Assembly: GCA_002049455.2 (NCBI GenBank)
Contig: KV918763.1
Coordinates: forward strand, 496,001-560,000
DNA: 64,000 bases
Direction of reading: 5' to 3'
Origin: Porphyra umbilicalis
Taxonomy: Eukaryota > Rhodophyta > Bangiophyceae > Bangiales > Bangiaceae
Below the pieces are notes generated by a model that saw nothing but the letters and a program-made list of their open reading frames with translations, was not told the DNA's origin and ran no database searches. The translations under genes and the position numbers were made by a program. The first letter of the stretch is position 1, and the number at the start of each line of letters is the position of its first letter. This document shows positions 1 to 11,544 of the stretch, piece by piece.

Positions 1-540
1 CAGCGGCACCGGTACGTGGGAACTACTACTTGAAAGCCAGCCACAGGGCAAGTCCGAGGCCCGTGCGTACATATGGTACATACCGGCAGGACGCAACGGC
101 ATGTCTGCCGCAGTTCTTGAGCTGCACAATGATGCGCAATAGCGCTGTTGCAGCAGCGCGGCGTCTCCTCGCCACAGCGGCACCGGTACGTGAGAACCAC
201 TACTTGAAAGCCAGCCACAGGGCAAGTCCGAGGCCCGTGCGTACATATGGTACACACCGGCAGGACGCAACGGCATGTCTGCCGCAGTTCTTGAGCTGCA
301 CAATGATGCGCAATAGCGCTGTTGCAGCAGCGCGGCGTCTCCTCGCCACAGCGGCACCGGTACGTGGGAACTACTACTTGAAAGCCAGCCACAGGGCAAG
401 TCCGAGGCCCGTGCGTACATATGGTACACACCGGCAGGACGCAACGGCATGTCTGCCGCAGTTCTTGAGCTGCACAATGATGCGCAATAGCGCTGTTGCA
501 GCAGCGCGGCGTCTCCTCGCCACAGCGGCACCGGTGCGTG
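1..540. repeat. 174-bp tandem satellite, about 3.1 copies, truncated by the window edge
   Basis: A landmark hexamer (cagcgg) recurs at 1, 175, 349 and 523, a spacing of exactly 174 bp, and the units are nearly identical. The array ends near 540 and must continue left of the window. Because 174 is a multiple of three and the unit has no stop in one plus frame, it keeps open a 269-codon frame with a 58-residue repeat. I read that as a by-product of the period, not a gene. The near-nucleosomal length is typical of centromeric or subtelomeric satellites; the location is inference. Confidence 0.9.
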
Positions 541-3467
541 AGATCCAATTAGTAACAGTCGCTCATCGGGGGGCCTTGCGTGGTGATGAGAGCTTCGCGG
601 GAATAGGAGCCAGTCGACAACAACTTCAGGAGCAAGAGGGGCGTCGGATTGTCGAAGCGTGCCCAGGAGTGCTGTGGGGAGGAGCGCGCGCTGAGTCCAG
701 GGTAGGACCGAGCAACTCTCGCTCTGTGCACAGCTTTTATAGGTGGGAGCGCCCAGTCATGAAGGCGGTAGAAACGAAGTCTGTGAGGCGGCGCCATCTC
801 AAGTGTGATCAAGGTGATGACGTACACACATCAGAATGACAGATGGGTGAGCCAGCCGTTTCATGCTTACGTAAGAAAGAGAGAGCGGAGCACAACGAAC
901 AGCTTCTCAGTGTGCTGCTTCAGTTCGTTTACTGGCGCAGGTACAGTATGACGTCCATGGAACTCCTTTGCGCTGCTGGACTTGCCTGGATATCTTCGTC
1001 CATCCGCTTGAAAGGATTAAAGGACACTAAACATGTCAACGTCGCAGTTGCTACATCATAAAGTGCATCCCACTATGTAACAGTGACGCCTGCCAACGCA
1101 TACAATCGCCTACTCAGCCGATCAGACAGCGATTGTCTTTTCTCGCACCACGCATGTTCTCGCTTGTCTGCTTTTTGTGGGAAGAACAATAAAAGGTTGT
1201 GTGCCGAGGTGGCCGGACTGCTCGGAGCCAGAGGAGCTGTTTAGTGTACTGTCACGTGGTCGTTCATTGAGGGCCCCCAAGGGCTCTCCACACCAGCACG
1301 AGCGGAGACTCGTGCAACGCCAAAAACATGAGCTGTGCTGATTGCATGATAAGAGACGCAGGGTTCGGCGTGGTCTGGAATGTGGCGTTTCAGGGCTGTG
1401 CCAGCAGCGTGCCTTTTCCATGCGTATTTGAACTGAATGAGTCCACGTATGGTACAGTCATTTTCCATTGCTGTGACATCCTTTCCAGCACACGGTGACC
1501 AGGACCGAATTAAAAAGATCGACAGGCCTCAATGCACAATGGAGCGATCGCGTTCGATTCTCGTTTGCCATAACTTACCACGTGGACAAAAGATGTGGCG
1601 CGAAGGCCGAATATGATCGCCACAGAGAGTGCCCAGCGGTGGAGACTGTATTTAATACAGTCTCTGTGCGCTTGAAAAGCAGCGTGGCGCATTTTGTAGC
1701 CCACGCGGGAAGTTCCCTGGCCTTTAGGACAGGGTGCTCTCACAGTGTAGTGATGCACACATATACTTAGACCCAGAGACTTGCTCTCCGTTTCAGAGGA
1801 GGCAGTCTGCATTCGTGTCCTCAGGGATCTGAGAGCGTGTCAGTGTGGGAAAGGTCGCGAAGACGCTAAAAGCGAATGGAGTTTTATGGCTGAGAAGGAC
1901 TGTCCTGCAACCGGGGTCACAGGGCCCGGACGGCCCCTGCCCCCCTGCCCCCCCCCATCGCCCCAAGTTGCTCCCAGAAACCGCGCGCAGCGACATCCGG
2001 GGTTCGACGCGCCCACGATGACCCGCGGGCGATTGTGCCTGCGCGCCAGCATTTGTTGCGGCGGCTCGTCGGCGGTTTCTGACGCCATCGAGCGGCGTGG
2101 TTAGAGCGCTGCCTGGCGGAGTGACGGCCCCTCCCGTGGATGTCGCGTGACGCCGGCGGGCCGCCGCCGCTGCGGTGGCGGCGGCGGCACCCCTCTCCCC
2201 GCCCCACGCGCCCCCCGCCACGGCAACGTGACTGTACGTGCCCCCGTGCGCGCTCGAGGCCATGAAGCCGGCCGGCGTGTCCGGTGTCGATGCGTCGCCG
2301 AGCGCGCCACCGCCCTGAAGGCCAGGGTATTGCACGCACGTGCCTGGAATTCCAGCGCATTGGGCAATATGGACTGAAGCCATCAGCATCACAGGTCAAC
2401 AGCACTCTCGATCGTAAAGTTCGGGGGAAAGTGGTCAGACTATTGCGGCTGTGACATGTCCAGACGTCCTATGTCGACATAGGACGTCTGGTCAGTTTTG
2501 GACAGCCCAAAACCGTCTTGTGGCCTGACGGCTGTCCGAAATGATTGTGGACAGTTTTGGACCATTGGTCACGTAAGACTTCCTTTGATGTGATGTGCCG
2601 CGCCTCAAGCCAAGCAGGCCTACGTACGAGGCTGGGCGCGCGGTACGTACCACACGGCCGTCGCGAACCGCGCCCATGCGGTGGCGCGCCGCCCTTGCCA
2701 CTTGGACCAAACTGAGGTGGCGGCTCGGGACGATCGCCTGACCGTCCACGGGCGCACCACCACCCCTTGACACCGCTTCGCTTCCGCTGCAGGGGGGGTC
2801 GGCCGACCGGATGCCCGGGGGGGCCGCCGCGCACCGTCGCCGGCCGCGCGCGCTCGATCCCGTGCGGCACCCCCGCGCGCTCTCCCGCCAGCCGCCGTGG
2901 CAAGGATCCGTGCCTGCCAACGTGCCGCGCGTCACTCGTCGCGTTGGAGGGCCCCCAAAGCCGCACCTCCCGTACGTACCGGTGCGCCGGGCGTACCAGC
3001 GTCCATGTGCGGCCACAGATGGGCGGGGCCTGACGGCCAAGGTCCTGCGTCGCGGGGCCCACGGTGGTGCGGTATCAGAGCTGCCGTGCCGTCCCCGACG
3101 CGGGGGGATTCAGATCAGCTAGCCTGGTCGATCCCGCGTGTGCGCAGTGCCAGCGGCGGCGCCCCCAAACGGCTTGCCAAGAGAAGCCGCCGCCGTCCCC
3201 GCAGTGTGCCACCCCGCAGCAGCCAGCTTGCGGCACCGCAGCCTGCTGGACGCGCTTAAGAACGGCCGCCGGTCGACCGTGGGTGCCGCAGCAACCGTCT
3301 GCGTCGTCGTCGAGCACAAGTCCCGCCGCGGACACCCGACCATCCCCGCCCATCTCGAGCCTCACGCCCGTGCGGCCCGCTGCCTCATCCGCACACTCGA
3401 CGGCTCTGCTTCTCCATTGCTCTCCACCTCCCCCCATCCGCCGCTGCTCCCGCTTGCCCCCGTCACC
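541..3467. other. No supportable gene; one palindrome inside
   Basis: Short overlapping frames on both strands show no recognisable domain. GC content rises steeply after about 1,900. The only clear structure is the perfect palindrome at 2460-2491, listed separately. The last few hundred bases are the probable 5' leader of the gene starting at 3468. Confidence 0.5.
2460..2491. repeat. 32-bp perfect palindrome
   Basis: The 32 bases equal their own reverse complement, centred on gtcgac. Just to the right are related short words (gacagttttgga-like, twice) and a near-inverted gctgtcc/ggacagc pair. The palindrome could be a cruciform-forming site, a dimeric protein-binding site or the end of a small foldback element. 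No flanking target-site duplication is clear. Confidence 0.85.
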
Positions 3468-4598
3468 ATGATCACCCGGCGGCACGCCGTCGCGGCGGCG
3501 GCCACCGCCCTCCTCCTCACCGCCGCGGCGACCCTCCTCGCCGGCGGCGCGGCGCCCGCGGCGGCGCACTCGACCATTGCCTGGCCGCGGCCGTCGCGCA
3601 ACACCGACTGCACCGACGTGCCCGGCCGCAGTGGCCCCGGCTTGTGTACGGGCCGGGGCAACACGGCGTGTCCGCGGACGCGCAACCCGTGGGAGGCGGG
3701 GCGCAACTTTCGGCGCCCGGGCGCGGTGCTGCGCCGCGGCCAATCCGTGACGCTGCGGTACATGAAGAATAACCACGGGCCCGTCGGCTTTGTGCGGTGG
3801 TCCCTCGTGCCGGCCAAACTGCACTACGACGTGGCCGCGCACGCGCGGTTTGCGTTTTGGTGGAACTGCTGGGGGAGCGGCTTCCGCCGGTGCCACCGTC
3901 GGGGGAACCCGCGGGGGTGCGGCTCGGATCGGAAGAAGGAGGCGTGGTCGCCGCGCGTGACCATCCCCACCTCGATTCCGGATGGCAATTATATCCTCGG
4001 CTTTGGTACGTGGGGCGCCGCTGGGAAAAAAAAAGAGGGGGGGCTGCCCGCGTGCGCGGGCGGGGTGGGTGGGGAGGATCCCGCGCATGCGCGCGGGGCG
4101 TGCGCGCGCCCCACCGGTGCAGCCGAGCGCTTCCATGGACACTGGCACTAACGCGTCCGACCGTCTTCCCATGTCGCGCGTGCCCCGGTCTTGCATGTTC
4201 GTCACTGTCCCCGCGTGCGTCATCCGCCCCACTCGTTGGCCGCTTGACCGTTTTTCCCCACTGCAGTTTGGTATGGCGGGGGCGGCGAGAACTTTGGGCG
4301 CCTCCGCTTCGCCGCCTACTGGTCCTGCTCCTTTGTCGTCATCCGTGGCGGCCGGCAGACGCGGTCGTGGACGCCCCGCTTCGTGCCCGTCACGGGCCGC
4401 AAAGACCCCAAACTCCGCGGCGGCCCCTGGCAACAAAACAACCAGTGCCTGTCGGGCGTCGACCGGCTCGGCGTGTGCGACAAGGCGACGCCCGCGTGCA
4501 AGCGGCGGCGCGTCACGTTTATGAAGCCGTTTGAGTTCCGGGGCCGCCACCGCCCGCCGCCGCTGACCACCCAAATGTATCTGCAGGCGCGCAAGTAG
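3468..4598 (+). CDS. Secreted LPMO-like protein with N-terminal histidine (two exons)
   Basis: Exons 3468-4005 and 4267-4598; one 261-bp intron with donor GTACGTGG and acceptor CTGCAG. The splice keeps frame and joins ...ILGF to VWYGG..., giving 289 residues. Residues 1-33 are an Ala/Leu-rich signal peptide ending AAA; the mature protein then starts HSTIAWPRPSRN. Copper-dependent lytic polysaccharide monooxygenases need an N-terminal histidine, and a second histidine lies in NNHGPVGFVRW (about H103), giving a possible histidine brace. The C-terminal YWSC segment and paired cysteines fit a secreted, disulphide-bonded beta-sandwich. If active it would oxidatively cleave a wall polysaccharide outside the cell. 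I cannot assign an AA family, and a non-catalytic LPMO-like role is possible. The start has a good context (gtcaccATG) and is the only one giving a signal peptide. Confidence 0.68.
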
Positions 4599-4637
4599 GG
4601 GTGTGGCTGTGTCCCTACTGGTGAACCCGCCTACATT

Positions 4638-4686
4638 TCTCTTTTTTCTTTTCTTTTTTTTTCCCTTTTTTTTTTTTTTTTTTTTT
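4638..4686. repeat. Poly-T/pyrimidine tract (poly-A on the minus strand)
   Basis: Almost uninterrupted T with a few C, starting 40 bp after the stop of the LPMO-like gene. Read on the minus strand it is a long A-rich tail preceded by GC-rich sequence, as at the end of a retroposed transcript. It could also simply be a simple-sequence pyrimidine tract. Confidence 0.8.
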
Positions 4687-4726
4687 GTCTGTGATGGACC
4701 CGCGGCTGCGGTCCCTGTCGACGCGC

Positions 4727-4940
4727 GCCCTCCCCACTGTTGGGCCCAGGGCCGTTCCGGCGAGGCAATGATACACGGTGTGAAATGGGCCTCCCGCAGT
4801 CCGCCCTGCGCCGCCACGCTGGGGCGGCACGCGCCCCGCAGCGCGTCGGTGAGGTCCATCTCCCCAAGACGGGGAATCAAAAACCGTCGAGGGGCCACGA
4901 CCACCCCGCGCTCCCGCACTTTGGCAGCGCACGAGTTCCC
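4727..4940 (-). CDS. Possible coding remnant, unknown
   Basis: One minus frame reads as ordinary protein for about 65 residues, including RFLIPRLGEMDLTDALRG and FTPCIIASPERPWAQQWG. This contrasts with the Arg/Ala/Pro-only frames around it. It runs toward the A-rich tract (minus strand), so a retroposed gene fragment is one explanation. No start, domain or homologue can be named, and upstream frames are lost in GC repeats. Confidence 0.2.
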
Positions 4941-4989
4941 TCCCCCGCCACGCGCGCGGGCGCCAGCGCCCGCCCGCCGCCCCCGTTGA

Positions 4990-6484
4990 GGCGATCACCG
5001 TCTGGGAGTGGGCGGCGCCCCCGGCCGACGGCGCCGACCGGCGCCGCGCCGCCGGCGCGCGCGCGCCCACGCGCGCATCGAGGGGAGGCGCGCCCGCGCC
5101 CGCGGGGCGCACGCCCGTGGACGCGCGTCGGCGCGCGCGTGGGTGGGGGGACCGGCGCCCCCCGCGGGGTGCGCGGTCCCGTAGATCAGGGGGGGGGGCG
5201 CCCCCGCCCGCCGCCGCGCCCGTCGGCGGGCCCGCCCCGCCCGCGGCGGCGGCGGCGGCGGCGCGGCCGCCCGCCGCCGCTGCCGCCGCCGCCGCCGCCC
5301 CCACGGGCGGTCGACGGCGGGCGTGACGGCCACACACGACCGTGGCGGGGCGGGCGGCGCGACCGGCAGCGGCGGGGGGGCGGCAGGGACGCCCTTTCCG
5401 GGCGTCGGGGAGGGGGGGGAGGGGGAGGTCCCCGGGGGGGGGTGCGCACGCCGCGCCCGCGGCGGTCGGCGCGCGACCCGCTCCGCCCACGTCGGCGGGG
5501 CGGCACGGAGCGGCGGCGGGCCGACGCGGCGGCGCGGCAGTGGGGGCGGCCGCCGCCGGCGGCGCGGCCGCGACGGCGGCGGCCGCCGCGTCGGCCACCG
5601 GCTCGAGGGGCGCCCGCCGCCGCGGCACCGGCGGCCGCACGCCGGCGCGCACCAGCCGCTGTCTCTGTGGCGTCCCCCTCCCCCCGGTGCGCTCCCCACG
5701 GTGGGGCTCTGGACCGCGCGGCGGCCGCCGTCGGCACCCCACCCCCCCCCCCCCCGTGTCTGCGGCACCCCGGCGCCCGCCGGTCGCCCGCGACCGCCGC
5801 CGCGGTGCGGCGGGCGGGCGCGCCCGCCACGCGTCCGCGTCGGCGACGCGGGCCGCGCCGCGCAGCGCCACGGCGCGCGCGGCCGCCACGACGGTCGGCG
5901 CCGTCGACGCGGCGGCCGCCGTCTGCCGACGGCGCCGCCGGCGGCGGCGGCACGCCCGGTCCGCCGCGGCGGCCGACCGCCGCCGACCGCCCCCGCCGCG
6001 GCGGCCGACCGCCGCCGACCGCCCGCGCCGCCGCCGACCGCACGCCCGCCGCCGGTCGCACGCGCCGCCGCGGGCGCCCGCGTCGGGGCGGGCGCGGCGC
6101 CCGCCCGCCCCGCCCGCACGGTCGCCCGCGCGCGTCCTCGCCGGCGAACCGCGGCCGCCGCGGCCGTGGCCGCGGCGCGCCACGCGACGCGACGCGCGGG
6201 GCGGCGGCCGCACCCGCCGGGCGGGCGCCCGCGGCGCACGCCCGACACCCGCCGGCCGTCCCCCGCGCGCACGTTGGGGGAGTGGCGCGAGCGCGCGGCG
6301 CGCCGTCATGGCGGTTGCCCCCCCTTTGCCATTCACTTTTGGAGTCAATTTGGTGGTGCGCGCCGCGCACGCGCCGCCGACGCACCTCGGCGGCGCGCCG
6401 GCGCGCCATCCCCCCCCAACCCCCGCCCCCCGCCCCCCGCCCCCCGCCCCCCGCCCCCCGCCCCCCGCCCCCACCCCCCCCCTC
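4990..6484. other. Extremely GC-rich low-complexity block, no gene called
   Basis: Mostly GCC/CGG and CGCG words with C and G runs. All six frames are open for long distances because stop codons are rare at this composition, and none shows non-repetitive protein sequence. The only exception is a short less GC-rich island near 6,310-6,360. Confidence 0.6.
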
Positions 6485-7633
6485 TCACAACAGCGAAAAC
6501 ACAAACTCGAGCTTACTCGGCAGCGCCAACTCGACGTTCACGGCCATGGCTTGGACGCGCCCCCCCCCCCCCCCCCCAAACACCAGCGTCGCCGTCTCGT
6601 GCGCCGCCACGCGCGCGTCCATCAGCAGCGGCCCCGCCGCGAGCACCCCCGCCGGCGCCGCAACCGCCAAATCGACGCGCCGCAGCACATAGGCCGCGCG
6701 CGCCGCCGCGCGCGCGGCGCGGCGGCCGCCGAGACCACCGCCGCCGCCACCGCCCGCGTCGCCACCACCACCACCACCACCACCACCACCGCCGCCGCCA
6801 CCGGCGGCACCCCCACCCCCCCCCCCCCCCCCCCCCCGCCGCCCGCGCGAGCACCGTCCACGGCCCCCCCTGAAACGGCACGACGCCGACGGGGGCCCAG
6901 CCGCGGCCGCCCGCCGCCGCGGCGGGCACGTCGAGCACCGCCACGGCGGTCCGCGGGTAGGCATACCCGACGGGCGTCGGCACGCACCCGCCGCCGCCGC
7001 CGCCGACGCCGCCGCCACCCAACCACCCAACGTCGGCGGCGGGCCGCGGCGGCGGCGGCGGCGCGCCCGTGGCGCCCGGCGACCCCGGGTGCCACCACCG
7101 CACGCCCGCGCTGATCTCCCCGTCGCCCGCCGGCGCGTCGGCCGCATCGTCGGCCGGGCGGAGCGGCGGGAGGCGGAGGGCGGGCGTCGGGCGCGCCGGC
7201 CGCCGCGCCACGGGCGGGTGGTGCCGCCACCGTCCGCCCCCCGGCGGCAGCGGCGGCGACGGGGGGGCCCACGGGGGGGACAACACGCCGCCGAGGGACC
7301 GGGAGCTCGGCAGCGGCCCGTCCCCATTGATGCCGGCGACGAGGGACAAGACGCCGCTGTCCGCGTCAAAGGCGTCCCAGGGCGCGCGTGGCGCGGCGGC
7401 GGGCGCCGCCGCCGGCGGCACGGGCACGGGCGGGCCGGGGGGGCAGCGCCTGCCCGGGCCCCCGGCGCACCCGCCACGCCCATCCGCTCGAGCGTCCGCC
7501 GCGCGTGGCGCGCAATGAGCGACCAGTCGCCAATGTCGGCGGCAACGTCGCGGCACGGGAGCGCCGGGTCGAGGACCATCAGCCGGCGGGGGCGGGGGCG
7601 GGCGCCCGCACCGCCGACCCCACCCCCCCCGCA

Positions 7634-7668
<35 letters not shown>

Positions 7669-8810
7669 CGGCGCGTACCGCAACGCCGTGTCGGCGGCGT
7701 AGAGGCCGTCCCAGCCGAGGATGCCGACGCCCCCCCCCTCGGCGACCGCCGCCGCGGCGCCGCCGTCGTCGCCCGCGAGGAGGCGGAGGAAGGCGACAAA
7801 GATGCGCCCCGTCGCCGCGTCCACGTCGGCGGGCGAGGCGGCGGCGTCGGCGCCGCCCTCTGCCCCCCCCCCCTCCTCCTTCCCCCCCGCCCCGCCGGCT
7901 CCTCGTCGTGGAACGCGGCGAGCATCACGAGTTCGACGAGGAGCCCCGGCGGCCGGTGGAGCCCATCGTCCCAGTCGCCGACGGCGTCGACCCAGAGCTT
8001 GGCGAGCCGCGCCAAATCCCCATACAGCGGCGGCTGGGCGGCGAGGAAGGCCGCCCGCGCGGGGGCGACCGACGCTTCGAGCAGCCGCGCGCGCTCCTGC
8101 GCCGCCTGCACGGCCGCCCAGCGGTGGGCGGGCGGGGCGCCCCCCCCCCCACCCCCCCCCCAGCCCCCCCCCCCCCCACCCCCCACCCCGTCGGCCGCCG
8201 CCGCCGCCGCCAGCGCGCGGCAAATGGCGACGGCGCCCCGCAGCGGCGGCGCGGCGGCGACAACGACATCAAAAACGACCCCCCCCACCACCGCCCGCAC
8301 CGCGTGCAGCCGCTCGTCCGCGTCGGTGCCGAGCACCCGCACCCCCGGCGCCGTCGCGAGCGCCTGCCACAACGCCGGCCGGTGGTGGGTGTAGTAGGCG
8401 GCCGCCGCAAACGGGGCCACGTGGACGACGAGGGCCCGCGTCGTTGCGTCGCGCTCAGAGCCGCCGCGGAGGGCGGTGCCCCGCGCCGCCGCGTCAACGG
8501 CAACGACGGAGCGGACCTGCAGGGCGCTCGTGCGGGTGATGTATGGCGCGCGGCCGCCGCGGCCGCCGCTGCGGCGCCGCGCCGCCTGCCCGTCGGCGGC
8601 GGCGGTGGCCGAGGAGCGGCGGGAGGGGGGGCCGTCGCCGTCGCGGCCGCCGCCGCCGCCGCCGGGACCGCGCTTTGGGCGGCACCGCGTGAAGAGGACC
8701 ATCCGCACGTAGGCGAGGGCCCGGTCGAGCCGCGCCTCGGCCGCGTCGACGAGGCGGCACCGGTGGCGGGCGGCGGCCCAGGGGAGGGCGGGGCCCCAGG
8801 GGGACGGGAT

Positions 8811-8841
<31 letters not shown>

Positions 8842-8869
8842 CCACCAACGACCCATACGGGTCGTCCAT
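6485..8869 (-). CDS. OAS-like (2'-5'-oligoadenylate synthetase-type) nucleotidyltransferase, frame interrupted at homopolymers
   Basis: Reading 8869 to 6485, pieces in different minus frames follow the order of animal OAS. First a helical RLDRALAYVRMVLFTRCRP. Then RGTALRGGS, like the KGTTLRGRS of the catalytic strand. Then GVVFDVVVAA, like GVEFDVLPA and carrying the third acidic residue. Next AFLAAQPPLYGDLARLAKLW and LLVELVMLAAF, matching the OAS1-C helices, then MVLDPALPCRDVAADIG with DWSLIARHARRTL, like VILDPADPT...W..LA.EA. OAS enzymes make 2'-5' oligoadenylates on binding double-stranded RNA. Here the metal-binding S-D-x-D is changed to S-E-R-D with extra residues, so activity is uncertain. 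A further region after the OAS1-C match, ending KLEFVFSLL and TGA at 6487-6485, is unassigned. The frame changes at G/C runs (8811-8840, 7863-7873, 7623-7630, 6816-6837, 6560-6577). Start chosen at MDDPYGSLVD; an upstream exon is possible. Confidence 0.6.
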
Positions 8870-10790
8870 TGGGGTGTGGCCGCAGCGGGGAGGTGGGGGG
8901 GGGGGGGGGGGGAAGTGCGGCGGTCACAGAGGCGGGGGGGGGCGGCCTGGCAGTCCCAGCCGGCGCGGGCGCGTGGACGCGGCGCGCGACCGACCAGCGG
9001 CGGGGGTGGGGGGGGGGGGGGAAACGCGCGGCACCACGTGGTCGCAGGGGGGGGAGGGGTACCCACACCACGAGCACCCACCCCGAGCGCGCCCCAGGGG
9101 CAGTGGCCGCCGCGTGAGCGCGCGCCCGTGTACAGTACGTCACCCGCGGGGAGCGCGGCGGTCCCCAGGTCGAGAGCCGCGTCGACGCCACGGTCCCGAC
9201 GCGGAAACCAAATGGGGGGGCGCGGCTCTCCCCATATGACGCAACACGGTCGGGGGGCGGCATCGGCTCGCCGCCGCGCCTCCACCCGCCACGGGCGGGT
9301 GTGCGCGGGGGGGGGGGGTCCGCGCAGACCCCCGCGCGCCGCCCCCCGCGGTGCCCGTCCACGGCCAAAGCGGCGCGCCCGGCCGCCGACACTGGATCAG
9401 GGGCGCGCGCGCGGGTCGAGCTGTCACGCCCCGCGCCCGCCGCGCGGGGGCGTGCGGCGGGGACCGTCCCGGGGCGTCCCTCCCGTACGCCCGCCGGCCG
9501 CACCGGCCGCACGTCTGCGGTGGAGCGGTGGCGGGGGCGGTTGGGGAGGGCGGGGAACGGGCGCGCCATCTCGGCATCACGCCGACCTGACGCGTGGGGG
9601 TGCGCGCGGCGCGGGGCGGGAGAGCGCCCTCCCGACAGTGTGCGGGCGCGCCTGATCCTGGACGAGAGTGGTTGGCGCGGTTGGGGCAGCCGCGCAAAGC
9701 CTGACACGGGATTGACGGCAAGAGATGCGTGGCAGCATACTTGTGTCTCATGGGAGGTGCTTGATTGGTCCGGAGGCAGATCAATCTCCCACAAGAGGAT
9801 TGTTGGTAATTGTGGCCACCACATGACACAACAGGAAATGCATTTCCACTTGAAGAAAGAATGAATTGCAAGCTCAAGTTGAGCATGCGCCGAATGATTA
9901 CCAAATTAGTGGTATTCAATTATGAGTCACTGTGCGCGCGCCAGCGCGTCGGTCGACTCAGCCAAACGGGAATGGCCAAAGCCCAAGGAGCCGTGGCCGG
10001 TTCCGCCGCGCCTCCCTCCCGCGCCTCTCCGGTGGCCACCTCCCAGATGGCACGCGTGGCGCGCCGCCCGCGCGCGTGGTCGACTGACTCACAGCCGCCC
10101 GCACGGCCGACGAGTGCGCGGCGGTGGGGGGTGCGGTGCCACGCTCCGCCCCCCCCCCCCCCCGCCTCCCACCCCTCGCCGGCCGGCCGCGGCGGCACCG
10201 CCGCGCCGCGCCGCGCCGCGCCGCGCCCGCGCCCAAACAATTCGCCCGGGCGCGCGGGGGGCGCCCCCTGGGCGGCGCGCCCGCGGGCGGGCGGGCGGGC
10301 ACGCCCCCCCGCCCGCCCGCCCGCGCGCGGGGGGGTCTCGAGGCGCCCCGCCCCCGCCGCCCCCCCCCCCCGCCGCCGGCCGGCGCGCCGACCCCCGCGC
10401 CTGCCGCCGCGCGTCGATGGGCGCGGCGCGCGCCCATCGCGCCCCCCCCCCCCCCCGCCCGCGTGGCGCCGCCGGCCGAGCGGGGCGTGGCGCGCCCCGC
10501 GGGGGGCGGCGGGTGGCAGGGGGGGCGCCGCCGGCGGCGCGGCGCCGCGCCCGCGGCGCGCGGTCAGCGGCGGGGCGGCGGGCGGCGGCGGGCGGCGGGG
10601 GGGTGGTCGGTAGCGCCGCGGGGGGGAGGAGTGGGGGGGGGGGGGGGGGGGCAACGTCGCAAAGGGGCGCCGCGCGTGGCGCACAGAGGCGCCGCGGTTT
10701 GCCTTTGGGGGCCCCCGCCGCCGCTGTCGCTGCCGCCGCCCCTGCCGGCGCGGCAGCCGCTGCGCGCGCCCGCCGGCGGCGCGTCGAGGT

Positions 10791-10831
<41 letters not shown>

Positions 10832-11357
10832 TGCCAGTGCCACGGGCGGCCGGTGGGGCGGCGCGGGGTGCGCGCGCGCCTGCGCTCGGCCGCCCCCCCC
10901 TGCCAGGCGCCGGCAGACGGGGCGCGTCGTGGTGCCGCCGCCGCCGCGTCGGCGCCGCTGGTCGGGGCTGGCGGCGGGGCGGTCACGCCGCCCTGCGTTT
11001 GGTCGGGGGCGCGCGCCGTCGAGGGGCGGTTTTTTGCGGCCGCGCCGCGCGCGTGCGGTCGCCTGTGCATTGGGCGCCCGCCGTGTGCCACGGGGGGGTG
11101 CCGGTCGGCGGCGCGGGGTGGGGTCGCCGCCGCCCCCGACGCGGCCTGCCCGTTGCCGCCCCCACCGCCGCCGCGCGCGCCGCCGCCGCCGCCGCCGCCC
11201 TCCTCGCCACCCCCGCCACGGCGGTCGCCCCACCGGCGTGCGCCGGCGGCGGGCGCTGGGGTGCCGGCTGGCCGCGGTGACCGACCCCCCCCCCCCCCCC
11301 CCTCCCATCCGCCCCCCCCCCGCGGGTCCCCGCCGCCCCCCCCCCCCTGCCCGCACC
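8870..11357. other. GC-rich spacer between divergent genes
   Basis: Long C/G runs and CCG repeats make every frame look open. A minus segment near 9,140-9,280 (containing ALDLGTAALPAGDVLYTG) reads like protein and might be an upstream exon of the OAS-like gene. A less GC-rich island at 9,690-9,950 is the likeliest promoter area for the two diverging genes. Nothing else can be supported. Confidence 0.45.
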
Positions 11358-11396
11358 ATGCCGCTGCTGACAGCGGTGGGCGGCGGCGGCGGCGGC

Positions 11397-11427
<31 letters not shown>

Positions 11428-11510
11428 TTGCCGACGCGGTCGCCGCCGGCCTGTCGGTGGGGGCGGCCAACGCGTCGGCGCTCCCCCCCGCGGTGCGCGA
11501 TGCGGCGGAC

Positions 11511-11544
<34 letters not shown>

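Noticed and set aside
30-839. 269-codon plus-strand frame over the satellite
   Set aside because: Kept open by the 174-bp (3 x 58) period; the downstream part shows no protein character.
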